Origin: Actinoplanes flavus
Lineage (GTDB): Bacteria > Actinomycetota > Actinomycetes > Mycobacteriales > Micromonosporaceae
Reading direction: 5' to 3'
Length of the DNA: 64,000 bases
Assembly (NCBI RefSeq): GCF_017592555.1
Contig: NZ_JAGFNS010000026.1
Span: 67,765-131,764, forward strand
In this document: in pieces, positions 52,515 through 60,019 of the stretch
Layout of the letters: the number at the start of each line of letters is the position of its first letter
How positions within the stretch are numbered: position 1 is the stretch's first letter
Notes under the pieces: model-generated
Database searches by the model: none
Told to the model about the DNA's origin: nothing
What the model saw: the letters and a program-made list of their open reading frames with translations, nothing else
Program-made: the position numbers and the translations under genes

Positions 52515-53388
52515 TCCACACGCCGAGCCCGTCGAGGAATCGGGCCAGCCCGAACTCGAAGAGGACGTCCAGGTCGAAGTCGAAGTCGGCGTCGCCCGCG
52601 AACAACTGCCGGTAGTGCGGTGCGGGATGCCGCTCGGCGAACCGCTCGAACGTGGCGCCCTGCTGGGCCATCCACTCGTCGTCGGTCATGCCGGTGTCCC
52701 GCATCGCCTGCGCCTCCGGTTCGAGCGCGCTCGCCACCCCGCGCACGAAGCTGAACAGCAGCACCTGCACCAGGAACCGGTCGGTGACGGCCAGCCCGGT
52801 CGGCGGCAGGGTTCCCATGATCCACTCGCCGAGGCGCAGCGCGTTGGGCGCCGGCTGCGGGCGGGTCAGCGACATGGACAGGGCCAGCCAGGGGTGCCGC
52901 TGGAAGATCTGCCACACGGCGCGGGCACAGGACGAGAGATCCGCCCGCCAGTCGCCGGTGTACCGGGCCGGCACCCGCAGTTCGCCGAGCGCCCCGTCGA
53001 TCATGGCGACGATCAGCTCGTCGCGGCCCGGCACGTGCCGGTAGAGCGACATGGTCGCCACGTCCAGTTCGGCGGCGATCCGGCGCATGGACAGCTCGGC
53101 CATCCCGTCGCGGTCGGCGAGAGCGATGGCCGCGGCCACGATCCGGTCCCGGCTCAGGTCGGTGTCGCGTGGCGGGACCGGCCCGGCCACGACCGTGCCG
53201 ACACCGGGCCGGGCCACGGTCAGGCCCTCGTCGCGCAGCGCGGCGTGCGCCTTGGTGGCGGTGGCGATGGCGACGCCCCACTCGCGGGTGATGGCCCGGG
53301 CCGACGGCACGCGGTCGCCGGGACGTAGTACACCGGCCTCGATGCGGTCGCGGATGTCGGCGACGATCCGGCGGTAGGGCGCGTCCAC
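52498..53388 (-). CDS. GntR-TetR hybrid transcriptional regulator
   Basis: A 296-residue regulator made of two DNA-binding modules. Residues ~1-70 are a GntR winged helix (YRRIVADIRDRIEAGVLRPGDRVPSARAITREWGVAIATATKAHAALRDEGL). Residues ~80-140 are a TetR helix-turn-helix (RDRIVAAAIALADRDGMAELSMRRIAAELDVATMSLYRHV), and the rest is a TetR ligand-binding domain. GTG 53388 is the start. A palindrome at 53454 lies between it and the divergent FAD-monooxygenase, its probable target, which a transposon has destroyed. Such hybrids are known in actinobacteria next to flavin monooxygenases. Confidence 0.88.
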   Translation of the reverse strand: MDAPYRRIVADIRDRIEAGVLRPGDRVPSARAITREWGVAIATATKAHAALRDEGLTVARPGVGTVVAGPVPPRDTDLSRDRIVAAAIALADRDGMAELSMRRIAAELDVATMSLYRHVPGRDELIVAMIDGALGELRVPARYTGDWRADLSSCARAVWQIFQRHPWLALSMSLTRPQPAPNALRLGEWIMGTLPPTGLAVTDRFLVQVLLFSFVRGVASALEPEAQAMRDTGMTDDEWMAQQGATFERFAERHPAPHYRQLFAGDADFDFDLDVLFEFGLARFLDGLGVWISSRT

Positions 53389-53453
53389 GGTAGTACACCA
53401 GCCTCCCCGTACTAGTGCGGCTTGGCCGATCCTGAACGCGGCCCTAGCGTCTA

Positions 53454-53467
53454 GTACATCGATGTAC
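53454..53467. promoter_or_regulatory. Perfect palindrome, probable GntR-TetR operator
   Basis: GTACATCGATGTAC is a 14-bp perfect palindrome, 24 bases before the truncated monooxygenase ATG and 66 bases before the GntR-TetR start. It should govern both divergent promoters. Related GTAC steps occur nearby (GTAGTACACC at 53389, GTACTAGT at 53409). Confidence 0.65.
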
Positions 53468-53490
53468 AGAGTACGCAGAGGAGCGGGGAA

Positions 53491-53605
53491 ATGCGTGTAC
53501 TGATCTCCGGCGCCGGGATCGCCGGGCCGGCGTGCGCGTTCTGGCTGCACCGGGCCGGCGCCGAGGTGACCGTGGTGGAACGGACGGCGGAGCCGCGGCC
53601 CGGCG
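53491..53605 (+). pseudogene. FAD-dependent monooxygenase, N-terminal fragment cut by a transposon
   Basis: From ATG 53491 (AGAGGAG seven bases upstream) the frame reads MRVLISGAGIAGPACAFWLH and TVVERTAEPRPG, the FAD-binding GxGxxG region of PHBH-type flavin monooxygenases. After 38 codons it runs into transposon DNA and stops at 53622, adding only VLSAR. A complete gene would be about 1.1-1.2 kb. The rest should lie beyond the transposon's right end, outside the window. The divergent GntR-TetR gene and shared palindrome fit this assignment. Confidence 0.85.
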
Positions 53606-53612
53606 TGTTGAG

Positions 53613-53681
53613 CGCCAGGTAAATGTCCTGAGAGACGCCGCCAAGATGTCCGGACAAGCGCCGGATAAGTGTCCATTCCTA
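53613..53681 (+). repeat. Three 23-bp direct repeats at the transposon left end
   Basis: Repeats start at 53613, 53636 and 53659. Each has CGCC at its start and TGTCC 11 bases on (CGCCAGGTAAATGTCC, CGCCGCCAAGATGTCC, CGCCGGATAAGTGTCC). The 23-bp spacing is exact, so the sites face the same side of the helix (about two turns). Such spaced repeats are the typical TnsB/TniA binding sites at transposon ends. Confidence 0.85.
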
Positions 53682-53692
53682 CGTGTGGGTCG

Positions 53693-53710
53693 GTATGGCG
53701 GCCGCCATAC
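53693..53710. promoter_or_regulatory. 18-bp palindrome upstream of the small membrane protein
   Basis: GTATGGCGGCCGCCATAC is fully self-complementary, 41 bases before the start of the two-gene cargo operon. A second short palindrome (ACCACGGTGGT) follows at 53719. They may be an operator for the operon or a hairpin blocking read-through from outside. Confidence 0.5.
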
Positions 53711-53750
53711 GGGTGATACCACGGTGGTGGCATCAGTCCACGATGGTGTG

Positions 53751-54158
53751 ATGACGCGACATGGGCAACGGCGTGGGTGGATGGCCGCGGGTGGGGCGCT
53801 ACTGGTGGCCGGGGTGATCGGGTTCCTAGCTGTGCAGAACTTGGACGACGCGGACAAGTGGGCCAGCGTGTTCTCGGCGGTCGTGGCGGTGCTCGGGTTG
53901 GTGGTCAGTGTCGTGACCATGATCGGAGGCCGACAGGGGCCGGGGAGCGGTGGGCATTCGCTGGAGCACCCGGATGCCGAACCTGAGCTGGAGGCCCTGC
54001 CAGCGGAACTGAACACGCACCCGCCAGCCGCGCAGACGAGCTACGAGCAGAACGTCACCGCCCAGAACGGTGGGCAGGCGTTCGGCGCCCAAGGCCCTAA
54101 CAGCCGGGTCGTCGTCCATCAGGAACCGCCGACGTCGGACACTGACCGGAAGAGGTGA
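53751..54158 (+). CDS. Small two-helix membrane protein with C-terminal amyloid-like motif; candidate effector
   Basis: A 135-residue protein with two membrane helices (residues 11-29 and ~40-58) and a ~75-residue soluble tail. Near its end residues 96-123 read TSYEQNVTAQNGGQAFG then AQGPNSRVVVH. The neighbouring STAND protein carries a matching motif near its N-terminus (TVYAQQVTAVNG...FAYGVQ). In known NLR-effector pairs such motifs form matching amyloid folds that pass the signal from the sensor to the effector, which is often a membrane protein that damages the cell. ATG 53751 is the start; its stop overlaps the GTG of the STAND gene, so both are made together. No known family. Confidence 0.72.
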   Translation: MTRHGQRRGWMAAGGALLVAGVIGFLAVQNLDDADKWASVFSAVVAVLGLVVSVVTMIGGRQGPGSGGHSLEHPDAEPELEALPAELNTHPPAAQTSYEQNVTAQNGGQAFGAQGPNSRVVVHQEPPTSDTDRKR

Positions 54159-57100
54159 CCAGTCACATGACACCAGCCGATGGCACAGGCTCCGGCGGGA
54201 ACGATGAAGACAGCAACAACCGTATCCCGGCCAAGGACGGCGACGCCTCGGCCGGCGTCGGCCAGACAGGCGAGCCTGAGCTGCTGTCTCCCGATAGCGA
54301 CGGAAGGACGGTTTACGCTCAGCAAGTCACCGCAGTCAACGGGTTCGCCTACGGAGTGCAGCACGCCGACATTCACGTATTCGGCAACGGCCAACCGCTG
54401 TACCTGTTGGCGAACTGGCCGGCCGAGCCCGCTTCCGACCCGGCCTGGCTGGGGCAGCTACCCAGCCGGATGCTCAATGCCCGCCGGGCGGTGGTGCCGT
54501 TCATCGGCCGTGACGCCGACCTCACCAAACTGCGGCAGTGGCGCGACACCGGGCCGCGACTGGGCGTGCGGTGGTTGTACGGCCCGGGTGGGCAGGGCAA
54601 GACCCGTCTGGCCGCCCAACTGGCCGCCGAGTCTCTGGCTGCGGGATGGAAGGTGATCGCCGCGTCCCACGGCTCCGACGCTGATTGGCCGCAGCCGGGG
54701 AGCCAGGATATGACCTTGGCTGGCACCACCGGCCTGTTGCTGATCCTCGATTACGCCGACCGGTGGCTGCTAAGCAACCTGACATGGCTTTTTAAGAACG
54801 CCCTGCTGCACCAGGTCGGTGTCCGGACCCGAATCCTGATGATCGGCCGCAGCCTCGACGCGTGGCCGGCGGTCAAGGGCATCCTCGACACCCATCAAGC
54901 CGACACCAGCGGACACCGGCTGCCGGACCTGCCCCCCGACCACGGCCGCACCGCTATGTTCACCGTCGCCCGGGACAAATTCGCCGCCATCTACCAGCAG
55001 GTGCCGGGCACCCGTCCGGTCGACCCGGCCCACCTTTACACACCCTCACAGCTCGATGACCCCGACTCGGAGTTCGGGCTCACCCTTGCCGTGCACATGG
55101 TCGCGCTGGTCGCCGTCGATGCCGCCGCCTACGGTGAACGCCCACCCGAAGGCATAGACGCGCTGACCCAATACCTTCTCAATCGAGAACGACTTCACTG
55201 GGCCCGGCTCTACCACGACGGCACCACCGACACCGGCAGCGGCTACCAGACCCCGCCAGCAGACATGAACCAGGCCGTGTTCACCGCCGCGCTGACCGGT
55301 GCGATGGACCGACCCACAGGCGTAGCCCTGCTGCAACGACTCACCACGGGGACAGACCCCGAACAACTCGCCACCGACCACACCGTCTGCTACCCGCCCA
55401 CCGCCGACCACAGCGACCCCATTGCAGCCACCGTGCTGGAACCGTTGTACCCCGACCGGCTCACCGAGGACTTCCTTGCCCTCACCATCCCCGGCCACAC
55501 CCTGGACTACCCCACACCCGACTGGGCCCCGACCACAGCCACCGCCCTACTCATCCAAGGCCCCGATGAACAGAACTACACCGGCTACCTGGCCCGCGCG
55601 GTCACCTTCCTCGCCGCCGCCGCCGACCGCTGGCCGCACCTCGGCGATAACTACCTTTACCCGCTTCTGCACCAACACCCTGACCTTGCCATCCGTGCGG
55701 GCGGCACCGCCCTGATGACGCTCGCCGCGATACGGGACATCGACATCGGACTTCTCGAAACCCTTGAACCGCTGCTGCCCGACGGTCCGCATGTAGACCT
55801 CGACATCGCCGCCGCAGCGATCAGCACTGCGCTCACTCCGCACCGCCTGGCCGACACCACCGACCCCGCTCAGCAAGCCCTTCTCCATCACAACCACGCC
55901 TGCCGCCTCGACAACGCCGGGCGTCGGGAGCAGATCCTGGGTCCGGCCGAGGAAGCCGCACGCATCTATCGGCGGCTGGCCGAGGCGAACCCAGACGCCC
56001 ACCTACCCGCCCTCGCCATGTCGTTGAACAGCCTCAGCCTCTTCCTGGCGAAGCTGGGGCGCTGGGAGCAGGCCCTCGGTGTGAGCGAGGAAGCCGTGGA
56101 CATCTACCGGCGGCTGGCCGAGGCGAACCCGAACGTCTACCTACCGGACCTCGCCATGTCAGTGAACAACCTCGGCATGCGCTTGGCGGAGCTAGGGCGC
56201 TGGGAGCAGGCCCTCGGTGTGAGCGAGGAAGCCGTACGCCTCCGGCGGCCGTTGGCCGAGGCGAACCCGAACGTCTACCTACCGGACCTCGCCATGTCGG
56301 TGAACAACCTCGGCATGCGCTTGGCGGAGCTAGGGCGCTGGGAGCAGGCCCTCGGTGTGAGCGAGGAAGCCGTACGCCTCCGGCGGCCGTTGGCCGAGGC
56401 GAACCCGAACGTCTACCTACCGGACCTCGCCATGTCGGTGAACAACCTCGGCATGCGCTTGGCGGAGCTAGGGCGCTGGGAGCAGGCCCTCGGTGTGAGC
56501 GAGGAAGCCGTACGCCTCCGGCGGCCGTTGGCCGAGGCGAACCCGAACGTCTACCTACCGGACCTCGCCATGTCGGTGAACAACCTCGGCGTGTGCTTGT
56601 CGAATCTGGGTCGTCGAGAGCAGGCCCTGGGTCCGGCTGAGGAAACCGTGGGCATCTACCGGCGGCTGGCCGCGGCAAACCCCGACGTCTACGTGCCCAA
56701 CCTCGCCGGGGCGGTGAACAACCTCGGTGTGCGCTTGGCGGAGCTAGGGCGCTGGGAGCAGGCCCTCGGTGTGAGCGAGGAAGCCGTACGCCTCCGGCGG
56801 CCGTTGGCCGAGGCGAACCCGAACGTCTACCTACCGGACCTCGCCATGTCGGTGAACAACCTCGGTGTGCGCTTGGCGGAGCAGGGGCGCTGGGAGCAGG
56901 CCCTCGGTATGAGCGAGGAAGCCGTGGGCATCTACCGGCGGCTGGCCGCGGCAAACCCGGACATCCACCTACCCAACCTCGCCATGTCGGTGAACAACCT
57001 CGGCATGCGCTTGTCGAATCTGGGACGCTGGGAGCAGGCGCTGAGCCTGACCGAGGAAGCCGTGGGCATCTACCGGCGGCTGGCCGCGGCAAACCCGAAC

Positions 57101-57856
57101 GCCCACCTATCCAACCTCGCCGGGACGGTAAACCAACTCGGCCTCCGTCTGGCGGACCTGGGGTATCGGGAGCAGGCCCTGGGCCCAGTCGAGGAAGCCG
57201 TGGGCATCTACCGGCGGCTGGCCGCGGCAAACCCGAATGCCCACCTACCCAACCTCGCCATGTCGGTGAACAACCTCGGCCTCTTCCTGACTGAACTGGG
57301 GCGCCAGAAGCGAGCCCGGCGCCCGGCCGAGGAAGCCGTGGACATCTACCGGCGGCTGGCCGCGGCAAACCCGGACATCCACCTACCCAACCTCGCCGGG
57401 GCGTTGAACAACCTCGGTTTGTGCCTGGCGGGTCTGGGTCGTCGGGAGCAGGCGCTGAGCCTGACCGAGGAAACCGTGGGCATCTACCGGCGGCTGGCTG
57501 CGGCAAACCCGGACGCCTACCTGCCCGGCCACGCCGCGTCGTTAACCAACCTCGGCCTACGTCTGGCGGAGGTGAGGCGACGGAAGCCGGCGCTGACGTT
57601 GGGCCCGGTCGAGGAAGCTGTAGGCATCTACCGGCGGCTGGCCGCGGCAAACCCGGACGCCTACCTGCCCAGCCTCGCCATGGCGTTGCGTATGTACGCA
57701 TCGGTGTGCGTGAACTTGCGCATCAATTTACCCCGAGTGCGTAAGTCGGTTACCGAAGCGATCGACATCTATGAGTCCCTCGGGCGTACCGCAGCGGCGG
57801 CGGATCTGCGCTGGCGGTTCGACAGGCTCGTCGACGACGGGTGGGATGAAAGGTGA
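54155..57856 (+). CDS. STAND (NLR-type) NTPase with C-terminal TPR array
   Basis: A 1233-residue signalling NTPase. Residues 1-50 are disordered. Residues 52-79 hold the motif shared with the upstream membrane protein. An NTPase of the STAND class follows: Walker A GPGGQGKT at 143-150 and Walker B LLLILDYAD at 194-202. Residues ~210-570 are a helical spacer. From ~575 to ~1215 there are about 14 TPR units of 46 residues, each with LAMSVNNLG...LAELGRWEQAL...EEAV and YRRLAAANP. Units 3-5 are identical. STAND proteins stay inactive until a ligand or phage product binds the repeats, then oligomerise. With the membrane partner this looks like a two-gene cell-death system. Confidence 0.88.
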   Translation: MTSHMTPADGTGSGGNDEDSNNRIPAKDGDASAGVGQTGEPELLSPDSDGRTVYAQQVTAVNGFAYGVQHADIHVFGNGQPLYLLANWPAEPASDPAWLGQLPSRMLNARRAVVPFIGRDADLTKLRQWRDTGPRLGVRWLYGPGGQGKTRLAAQLAAESLAAGWKVIAASHGSDADWPQPGSQDMTLAGTTGLLLILDYADRWLLSNLTWLFKNALLHQVGVRTRILMIGRSLDAWPAVKGILDTHQADTSGHRLPDLPPDHGRTAMFTVARDKFAAIYQQVPGTRPVDPAHLYTPSQLDDPDSEFGLTLAVHMVALVAVDAAAYGERPPEGIDALTQYLLNRERLHWARLYHDGTTDTGSGYQTPPADMNQAVFTAALTGAMDRPTGVALLQRLTTGTDPEQLATDHTVCYPPTADHSDPIAATVLEPLYPDRLTEDFLALTIPGHTLDYPTPDWAPTTATALLIQGPDEQNYTGYLARAVTFLAAAADRWPHLGDNYLYPLLHQHPDLAIRAGGTALMTLAAIRDIDIGLLETLEPLLPDGPHVDLDIAAAAISTALTPHRLADTTDPAQQALLHHNHACRLDNAGRREQILGPAEEAARIYRRLAEANPDAHLPALAMSLNSLSLFLAKLGRWEQALGVSEEAVDIYRRLAEANPNVYLPDLAMSVNNLGMRLAELGRWEQALGVSEEAVRLRRPLAEANPNVYLPDLAMSVNNLGMRLAELGRWEQALGVSEEAVRLRRPLAEANPNVYLPDLAMSVNNLGMRLAELGRWEQALGVSEEAVRLRRPLAEANPNVYLPDLAMSVNNLGVCLSNLGRREQALGPAEETVGIYRRLAAANPDVYVPNLAGAVNNLGVRLAELGRWEQALGVSEEAVRLRRPLAEANPNVYLPDLAMSVNNLGVRLAEQGRWEQALGMSEEAVGIYRRLAAANPDIHLPNLAMSVNNLGMRLSNLGRWEQALSLTEEAVGIYRRLAAANPNAHLSNLAGTVNQLGLRLADLGYREQALGPVEEAVGIYRRLAAANPNAHLPNLAMSVNNLGLFLTELGRQKRARRPAEEAVDIYRRLAAANPDIHLPNLAGALNNLGLCLAGLGRREQALSLTEETVGIYRRLAAANPDAYLPGHAASLTNLGLRLAEVRRRKPALTLGPVEEAVGIYRRLAAANPDAYLPSLAMALRMYASVCVNLRINLPRVRKSVTEAIDIYESLGRTAAAADLRWRFDRLVDDGWDER
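56156..56569 (+). repeat. Three identical 138-bp TPR-coding repeats
   Basis: Units at 56156-56293, 56294-56431 and 56432-56569 encode the same 46 residues and differ by at most a base at the edges. A further nearly identical copy is at 56708-56845. This is more similarity than protein selection requires, so the expansion is recent. Confidence 0.9.
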
Positions 57857-57909
57857 TAGTTGGCTTCAGGGAAGGTCCCTTCTGTGAAGGCAACCGGTAG
57901 CCTGGCGGC

Positions 57910-59049
57910 ATGACCGCCCAGGTGACCGACATCAGCTCCCGGCCGGATCGGCGCAGATTGCCTTCCCGAAAGGTTGTGCCTCTGCCGATCGGCGGTCTCG
58001 CCGCCCCGGACGCGATCGAAGCGTGGGCCAGCCGCTACCTCGACGCCGCCGTCCGCGGCGTCCGCTCGGCCGAGGTCGCCGACAAGATCGCCCTGCACCT
58101 GGCGAGGTTCCGCGACCACTTCCACGCCGCCCACGGCCACGACCGGCTCTCCGCCGTCGTCCAGCGCGAGGTGATCGCCTGGCGCACCCACCTCACCTCT
58201 GCCAAGGAGGCAGGCGGGCTCGGCCTGGCCCCGGCGACGGTCAACACCCACCTCGCCTCGCTGTCCGGGTTCACCACCTGGGTGTGCACCCACGACCCGG
58301 CCGCTCTGCCGCACGGCAACCCGTGCGCGAAGGTCGGCGACCTGCCGCTACCCCCGCTCGAACCCCGCGCCCTCACGCCTGGGCAGGTCCGCACGCTGAA
58401 GAACGTGCTCGACCGGCTCCCGCGCTTCCACCAGCACAAGGGCCGACGCCGGTCCGGCACCGGGGAGTTGCACGGCCACGCCCGGCCGCTACGCGACCGG
58501 GCGATCGTGCACACCCTGCTCGGCACCGGCCTGCGCCGCGAAGAGCTGGTCAACCTCGACCTGGACCAGGTCACCCCTAACACGCCGGAGGCGCTGCGCG
58601 CGGCGAAGAAGGCGAAGATCAGCGGCGTCCGGGGCAAGGGCGGTACCAGTCGCATCGTGTTTCTCGGCGCCGACGGCCGCACCGCCCTGGCCGACTACCT
58701 CGAACACGAGCGTCCCGCCGACGCCGGGCCGGACGCGACCGCGCTGTTCCTGTCCGCCGCCTCGATCGGCTCCCGCCGCCCCGACGGCCGGCTGTCCCCG
58801 CGGTCGATCAACCTGATCTGTGAGCAGATCGGCCGGTGGCACGACGCCGAACACGGCGACCCGGCCCGGCACATCAGCCCGCTACGGCCCCACGATCTGC
58901 GTCACAGCTTCGCGTTCGCGCTCGCCGAGGCCACCGGCAGCGACGCCTACGAACTCCAGCGCCGGCTCGGCCACCAGTCCCAGCGCTACATCCACCGCTA
59001 CACCAACCCGCCCGAGGACATCGCCGCCGGCTACGTCGAGAACCTGTAG
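57910..59049 (+). CDS. Tyrosine recombinase/integrase
   Basis: A 379-residue site-specific recombinase. An N-terminal SAM-like core-binding domain (~35-130) precedes the catalytic domain. The catalytic residues are Arg209 (GTGLRREEL), Lys243 (RGKGG), His328 and Arg331 (HDLRHS), His355 (LGHQ) and Tyr364 (IHRYT), a complete R-K-HxxR-H-Y set, so it should be active. ATG 57910 follows the STAND gene by 53 bases. In this position it may be a resolvase of transposon cointegrates or an acquired cargo integrase. Confidence 0.92.
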   Translation: MTAQVTDISSRPDRRRLPSRKVVPLPIGGLAAPDAIEAWASRYLDAAVRGVRSAEVADKIALHLARFRDHFHAAHGHDRLSAVVQREVIAWRTHLTSAKEAGGLGLAPATVNTHLASLSGFTTWVCTHDPAALPHGNPCAKVGDLPLPPLEPRALTPGQVRTLKNVLDRLPRFHQHKGRRRSGTGELHGHARPLRDRAIVHTLLGTGLRREELVNLDLDQVTPNTPEALRAAKKAKISGVRGKGGTSRIVFLGADGRTALADYLEHERPADAGPDATALFLSAASIGSRRPDGRLSPRSINLICEQIGRWHDAEHGDPARHISPLRPHDLRHSFAFALAEATGSDAYELQRRLGHQSQRYIHRYTNPPEDIAAGYVENL

Positions 59050-59061
59050 CCACCCGAGGTC

Positions 59062-59640
59062 TCAGCCGGTCATCCGCATCAGGTCGCCAACGGCCCGGTG
59101 TCCCGCCGCGGCGGCCGCCGCCTGTTCGAGGACGTCCATCGCCCTGGCCAGGCCCTGGCCCGCGACGGCGGCATCCCCGGCAGGGCGCAGCGGATCGGTG
59201 GTCACCCGCTTGGCCGTGGCCATCGCGGCCAAGGCTCCGGCCACCTCGCGGATGGTGCGCACCAGCACGTCGCCGGAGCCGACCTGCCCGGAGCGCGGGA
59301 GCGGGCCGCCGAAGTCGAGCTCGGACAGCGCCATTGCCAGCCGGGTGGCCCGCCACTCGATCAGTGCCCACTCGTCGGCCTCGCGCTGGCAGTTCGCGCC
59401 GGCGAACGCCATCAGCGTGATCTCGGCGATGTCGCTCGCGTCGGCGCCGGCCCGGCGGGCGGCGTCATCGGCTCGGCTGGCGTGGGCCTCGACCACCCCG
59501 ACCAGGGCGTGCGACAGCCGGGCGGCGACCAGCTCGCGGCTGACGCCCTCGGCGGCCGCGCCGTCCAGGTCGATGCCGACCTTCATGCCGAAGCGGTCCA
59601 GCAACCCCACAAGATCGTCAATCGTCAGCACGTCGGCCAC
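59062..59640 (-). CDS. Unknown Ala-rich helical protein on the transposon
   Basis: A 192-residue, mostly alpha-helical soluble protein encoded against the direction of the surrounding genes. No family recognised. The blocks VLTIDDLVGLLDRFGMKVGIDLDG near the start and ADEWALIEWRATRLAMALSEL in the middle are distinctive. GTG 59640 is the start. Its convergent arrangement with the tyrosine recombinase leaves 12 bases between their stop codons. Possibly a regulator or cargo. Confidence 0.6.
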   Translation of the reverse strand: MADVLTIDDLVGLLDRFGMKVGIDLDGAAAEGVSRELVAARLSHALVGVVEAHASRADDAARRAGADASDIAEITLMAFAGANCQREADEWALIEWRATRLAMALSELDFGGPLPRSGQVGSGDVLVRTIREVAGALAAMATAKRVTTDPLRPAGDAAVAGQGLARAMDVLEQAAAAAAGHRAVGDLMRMTG

Positions 59641-59815
59641 GGCCGGGCACGTTACCCGCTAACCGCGCCGCGGTGGTGCTCCGCAGTACGGCGGCGTCAC
59701 CCGGACGGGTGACGGGCGGCATCGTTGCCTGTGGATCTCCGGGTGTAGTTGACTGTGCGGTGTTTCCCGGACGGCGCCGTGCCAGTGCCGGTGTGACGAG
59801 CCCTGGGGAGGGCGT

Positions 59816-60013
59816 GTGGCCGGTCGACGGGTGCCGTGGTTCGTGATCGGCTGGACGGTACTGCTGATCATCTTCGCGTGGCTCGCGCTGGCGTCCTGGT
59901 GGACCCCGGGCGGGGCGTGGTGGCCGCCGGTCACGTTCGGCGCCTGCGCGCTCGTGTGCGCGGGCAACCTGTTCTGGGCGGTGAAAAACCGCCGCACGCC
60001 GCCGAACCGGTAG
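59816..60013 (+). CDS. Tiny two-helix membrane protein on the transposon
   Basis: A 65-residue protein consisting of two membrane helices (FVIGWTVLLIIFAWLALASWW and FGACALVCAGNLFWAV) joined by a Trp/Pro-rich turn. GTG 59816 is the start. It ends six bases before the transposase, in the same direction, so it is probably co-transcribed with the tni genes. No family recognised. Confidence 0.6.
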   Translation: MAGRRVPWFVIGWTVLLIIFAWLALASWWTPGGAWWPPVTFGACALVCAGNLFWAVKNRRTPPNR

Positions 60014-60019
60014 TGCCCC

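Noticed and set aside
56034..57701. 555-codon minus-strand frame with regular repeats
   Set aside because: Its repeats simply mirror the TPR-coding repeats on the plus strand, and the protein is Arg/Pro/Gly-rich.
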